Under the pieces are notes generated by a model. It had not been told where the DNA came from. It made no database searches and saw nothing but the letters and a program-made list of their open reading frames with translations. From Deltaproteobacteria bacterium (GTDB lineage: Bacteria; Desulfobacterota; Desulfuromonadia; Geobacterales; DSM-12255), in the NCBI GenBank assembly GCA_017861215.1, contig JAGFXN010000124.1:1-5371 (forward strand): a DNA stretch of 5,371 bases, written 5' to 3'. This document shows positions 5,353-5,371 of this stretch, in pieces (the stretch's first letter is position 1; every line of letters begins with the position of its first letter). The position numbers and the translations under genes were made by a program.

Positions 5353-5371
5353 GAAAATAAAATAAATATAA

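Overview
The window (5371 bp) looks like a chromosomal segment of a GC-rich deltaproteobacterium, most likely a Geobacter relative (Desulfuromonadales/Geobacterales). This rests on the membrane-PAS sensor with a WWLKAYPD-type motif, the FdhD-MobA fusion, and gene style recalled from that group; it is inference, not a database match. No rRNA, tRNA, CRISPR array or intact transposase gene was seen.

Layout. (1) 588-1, minus strand: the first 196 residues of a membrane-anchored PAS sensor, probably a histidine kinase, running off the left edge. (2) 589-1008: about 420 bp without a protein gene but with much structure. It holds a 166-bp palindromic MITE-like element (608-773), a separate long hairpin (800-855) and a strong sigma70-type promoter (946-974). 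(3) 981-1121: a leader of about 140 nt with several stem-loops. It also encodes a 38-codon small ORF with a good Shine-Dalgarno sequence, whose stop overlaps the next start codon (ATGA). (4) 1122-2453: an FdhD-MobA fusion for molybdenum (or tungsten) cofactor sulfuration and guanylylation. (5) 2460-3350: a stand-alone Cas6/RAMP-like protein, 6 bp downstream, with no CRISPR locus in view. (6) 3410-4390 and 4394-5323: a lipoprotein-type membrane fusion protein and an ABC ATPase, 3 bp apart. They form the start of a YbhG/YbhF-like exporter operon whose permeases should lie past the right edge. (7) 5324-5371: an AT-rich spacer starting with a perfect 14-bp tandem duplication.

How they work together. 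The promoter at 946 probably drives leader, small ORF, fdhD-mobA and the Cas6-like gene as one coupled transcript. The absence of an obvious Shine-Dalgarno sequence before fdhD makes the leader or small ORF the likely control point, perhaps through molybdenum-cofactor sensing. The exporter genes have their own candidate extended -10 promoter and probably form a separate unit. The most unusual points are the structured, peptide-encoding leader, the orphan Cas6-like protein tied to cofactor biosynthesis, and the palindromic element just upstream of the sensor gene.
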